The notes beneath the pieces are model-generated. The model did not search any database. It was not told the origin of the DNA and saw only the letters and a program-made list of their open reading frames with translations. Shown here in pieces: positions 5,126 to 6,376 of a DNA stretch of 6,376 nt. Made by a program: the position numbers and the translations under genes. Source of the DNA: Oscillospiraceae bacterium (GTDB taxonomy: Bacteria; Bacillota; Clostridia; Oscillospirales; Ruminococcaceae); NCBI GenBank assembly GCA_016296165.1, contig JAEDJV010000141.1, positions 1 to 6,376 on the forward strand. Reading direction: 5' to 3'. The number at the start of each line of letters is the position of its first letter. Position 1 is the stretch's first letter.

Positions 5126-6376
5126 ATGGGAACATACTTCAATCCATCAAATGAAGGATTCAGAAAATCAGCAAAGGATGAGATTTACATTGATAAAAGC
5201 GGACTGCTGAATATACTTAACAGGAAACTTGGCACCGAAAAGAACTGCATATCTGTAAGTCACGCACGCCGTTTCGGTAAATCACAGGCTGCCAGAATGA
5301 TTGACGCTTATTACAGCAGAGGCTGTGATTCCACTGAACTGTTTTCAAATCTGGAAATATCAAAGTCTCCGGATTTTAAAAAGCATCTTAACCAGTACAA
5401 TGTAATTCACATGGATATGGCTGCTATAATCGACGGACACAAAGAAGATTTTCTTGAAAATTTCAAAAGAAAATTATATAAGGATCTGTCAAAATCATTA
5501 AAGTGTGAAATAGACATTATTCAGGATATTTCTGAAACAGTAAATGATATATATGAAGAAACAGGTATTAAGTTTGTTATAATTATAGACGAATGGGACT
5601 GTGTTGTCAGGAATTATCCGGATAAACCGGAACTTGTACATGAATACATCCAGTTTCTGCATTCTATTTTTAAAAGCGAAGAATCACAGAAGTTCCTTGC
5701 ATTAGGATATATAACCGGAATTTTACCGATAAAGAAAATAAAAGATGAATCCGCCCTTAATAATTTCAGAGAATACACAATGACGGATTCAAAGGAACTG
5801 ACTAAGTATTTTGGTTTTACAGAATCTGAAGTTGAGTCACTTTGTATAAAATATGACATGAATATTGATTCTGTAAAAGAATGGTACAACGGTTATCTGA
5901 TAAGCGGACAGCATATGTATAACCCTAATTCAGTATATCAGGCGATGGTAGACCACAGCCTTGAATCCTACTGGAAAAACACATCTGCTTTTGACACGAT
6001 AAATACCTATATCACAATGGACTTTGACAGACTTAAGGATGATGTCCTGACAATGCTCAACGGAGGCAAAGTCAGAGTAGATGTGAATACATTCAGAAAT
6101 GACCTGTCAGTAATCAATTCGAAGGACGATGCAGTTACAGCCCTTATACACCTCGGTTATCTTGGTTATAATTCAGAAAGAAAGTCTGCATATATTCCGA
6201 ATTATGAAGTAGCAACTGCATTTCAGTCTGCACTTGCAACAGGTAACTGGAATGAGATTGCAAAAACTATTTCACGTTGTGATGAGCTTCTCTGGGCAAC
6301 GATTGACAGAGAAGAAACAAGGGTTGCAGAACTCATTGAACTCTCGCACGAAACATATACATCTGTTCTGAAGTAC
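5126..6376 (+). CDS. AAA-ATPase-like protein, probably with a C-terminal PD-(D/E)XK nuclease domain beyond the window
   Basis: Partial gene with 417 codons visible, open at the right edge. It matches the family with an N-terminal AAA-ATPase-like region (PF09820) followed by a PD-(D/E)XK nuclease-like domain (PF08011). Visible marks are FNPSNEGFRKSAKDEIYIDKSGLL (5-28, typical opening), a Walker-A-like RRFGKS (48-53), a Walker B FVIIIDEWD (150-158) with D155 and E156, GYITGILPIKK (194-204), LTKYFGFTESEVESL (225-239), EWYNGYLI (252-259) and YNPNSV (265-270). The end, LIELSHETYTSVLKY (403-417), is where the nuclease-like domain normally begins, so that half is not seen. The family is abundant and often multi-copy in gut Firmicutes and Bacteroidetes, and its biological role is not settled. 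GGAGG at 5114-5118, seven bases before the ATG, fixes the start. It is divergent from the GHL10 gene and has its own promoter. Confidence 0.88.
   Translation, partial: MGTYFNPSNEGFRKSAKDEIYIDKSGLLNILNRKLGTEKNCISVSHARRFGKSQAARMIDAYYSRGCDSTELFSNLEISKSPDFKKHLNQYNVIHMDMAAIIDGHKEDFLENFKRKLYKDLSKSLKCEIDIIQDISETVNDIYEETGIKFVIIIDEWDCVVRNYPDKPELVHEYIQFLHSIFKSEESQKFLALGYITGILPIKKIKDESALNNFREYTMTDSKELTKYFGFTESEVESLCIKYDMNIDSVKEWYNGYLISGQHMYNPNSVYQAMVDHSLESYWKNTSAFDTINTYITMDFDRLKDDVLTMLNGGKVRVDVNTFRNDLSVINSKDDAVTALIHLGYLGYNSERKSAYIPNYEVATAFQSALATGNWNEIAKTISRCDELLWATIDREETRVAELIELSHETYTSVLKY

Noticed and set aside
5614..5889. Minus-strand open frame opposite the AAA-like gene
   Set aside because: It is antisense to conserved family motifs and has no ribosome binding site.

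Overview
The window looks like a chromosomal segment from a low-GC Firmicute, most likely a Ruminococcus-type member of the Oscillospiraceae. The main clues are a secreted cohesin-domain protein with a Thr/Glu/Ala-rich linker (the style of ruminal and gut cellulolytic ruminococci), an electron-bifurcating NfnAB pair typical of anaerobic Clostridia, strong GGAGG ribosome binding sites, and A+T-rich promoters of the sigma-A type. This assignment is inferred from gene content; no rRNA or other taxonomic marker is present.

Layout. Positions 1-638 (minus) hold the N-terminal 212 codons of a cohesin-bearing secreted protein, which runs off the left edge inside its linker. Positions 639-912 have no gene. 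They carry that gene's promoter (734-762) and the intrinsic terminator (868-901) of the next transcription unit. Positions 913-3600 hold three minus-strand genes transcribed in the order nfnA, nfnB, yajC, with gaps of 25 and 35 bp. One promoter lies in front of nfnA (3673-3701) and one strong terminator follows yajC, so they look like a single operon. Positions 3718-4947 (minus) hold a membrane-anchored GHL10-family (DUF187) glycoside-hydrolase-like protein. A 178-bp divergent intergenic region (4948-5125) separates it from a plus-strand gene starting at 5126, an AAA-ATPase-like protein of the PF09820/PF08011 type, cut by the right edge just before its expected PD-(D/E)XK nuclease domain.

How the genes may work together. 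NfnA and NfnB form one flavin-based bifurcating enzyme that couples NADH and reduced ferredoxin oxidation to NADP+ reduction, setting NADPH supply in fermentative metabolism. YajC is the small Sec translocon accessory subunit, and its place in an nfn operon is a linkage with no obvious functional logic. The cohesin protein and the GHL10 protein both act outside the cytoplasmic membrane, the first in assembling dockerin-bearing enzymes and the second probably on cell-wall or other glycan. The AAA/PD-(D/E)XK-type protein belongs to a widespread family of unclear function.

I did not find a clearly new multi-gene system. The items most worth a second look are the cohesin protein's missing C-terminus, the perfect inverted repeat embedded in the promoter of the AAA-like gene, and the nfnA-nfnB-yajC arrangement. 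No tRNA, rRNA, CRISPR array, insertion sequence or recognisable riboswitch was seen.
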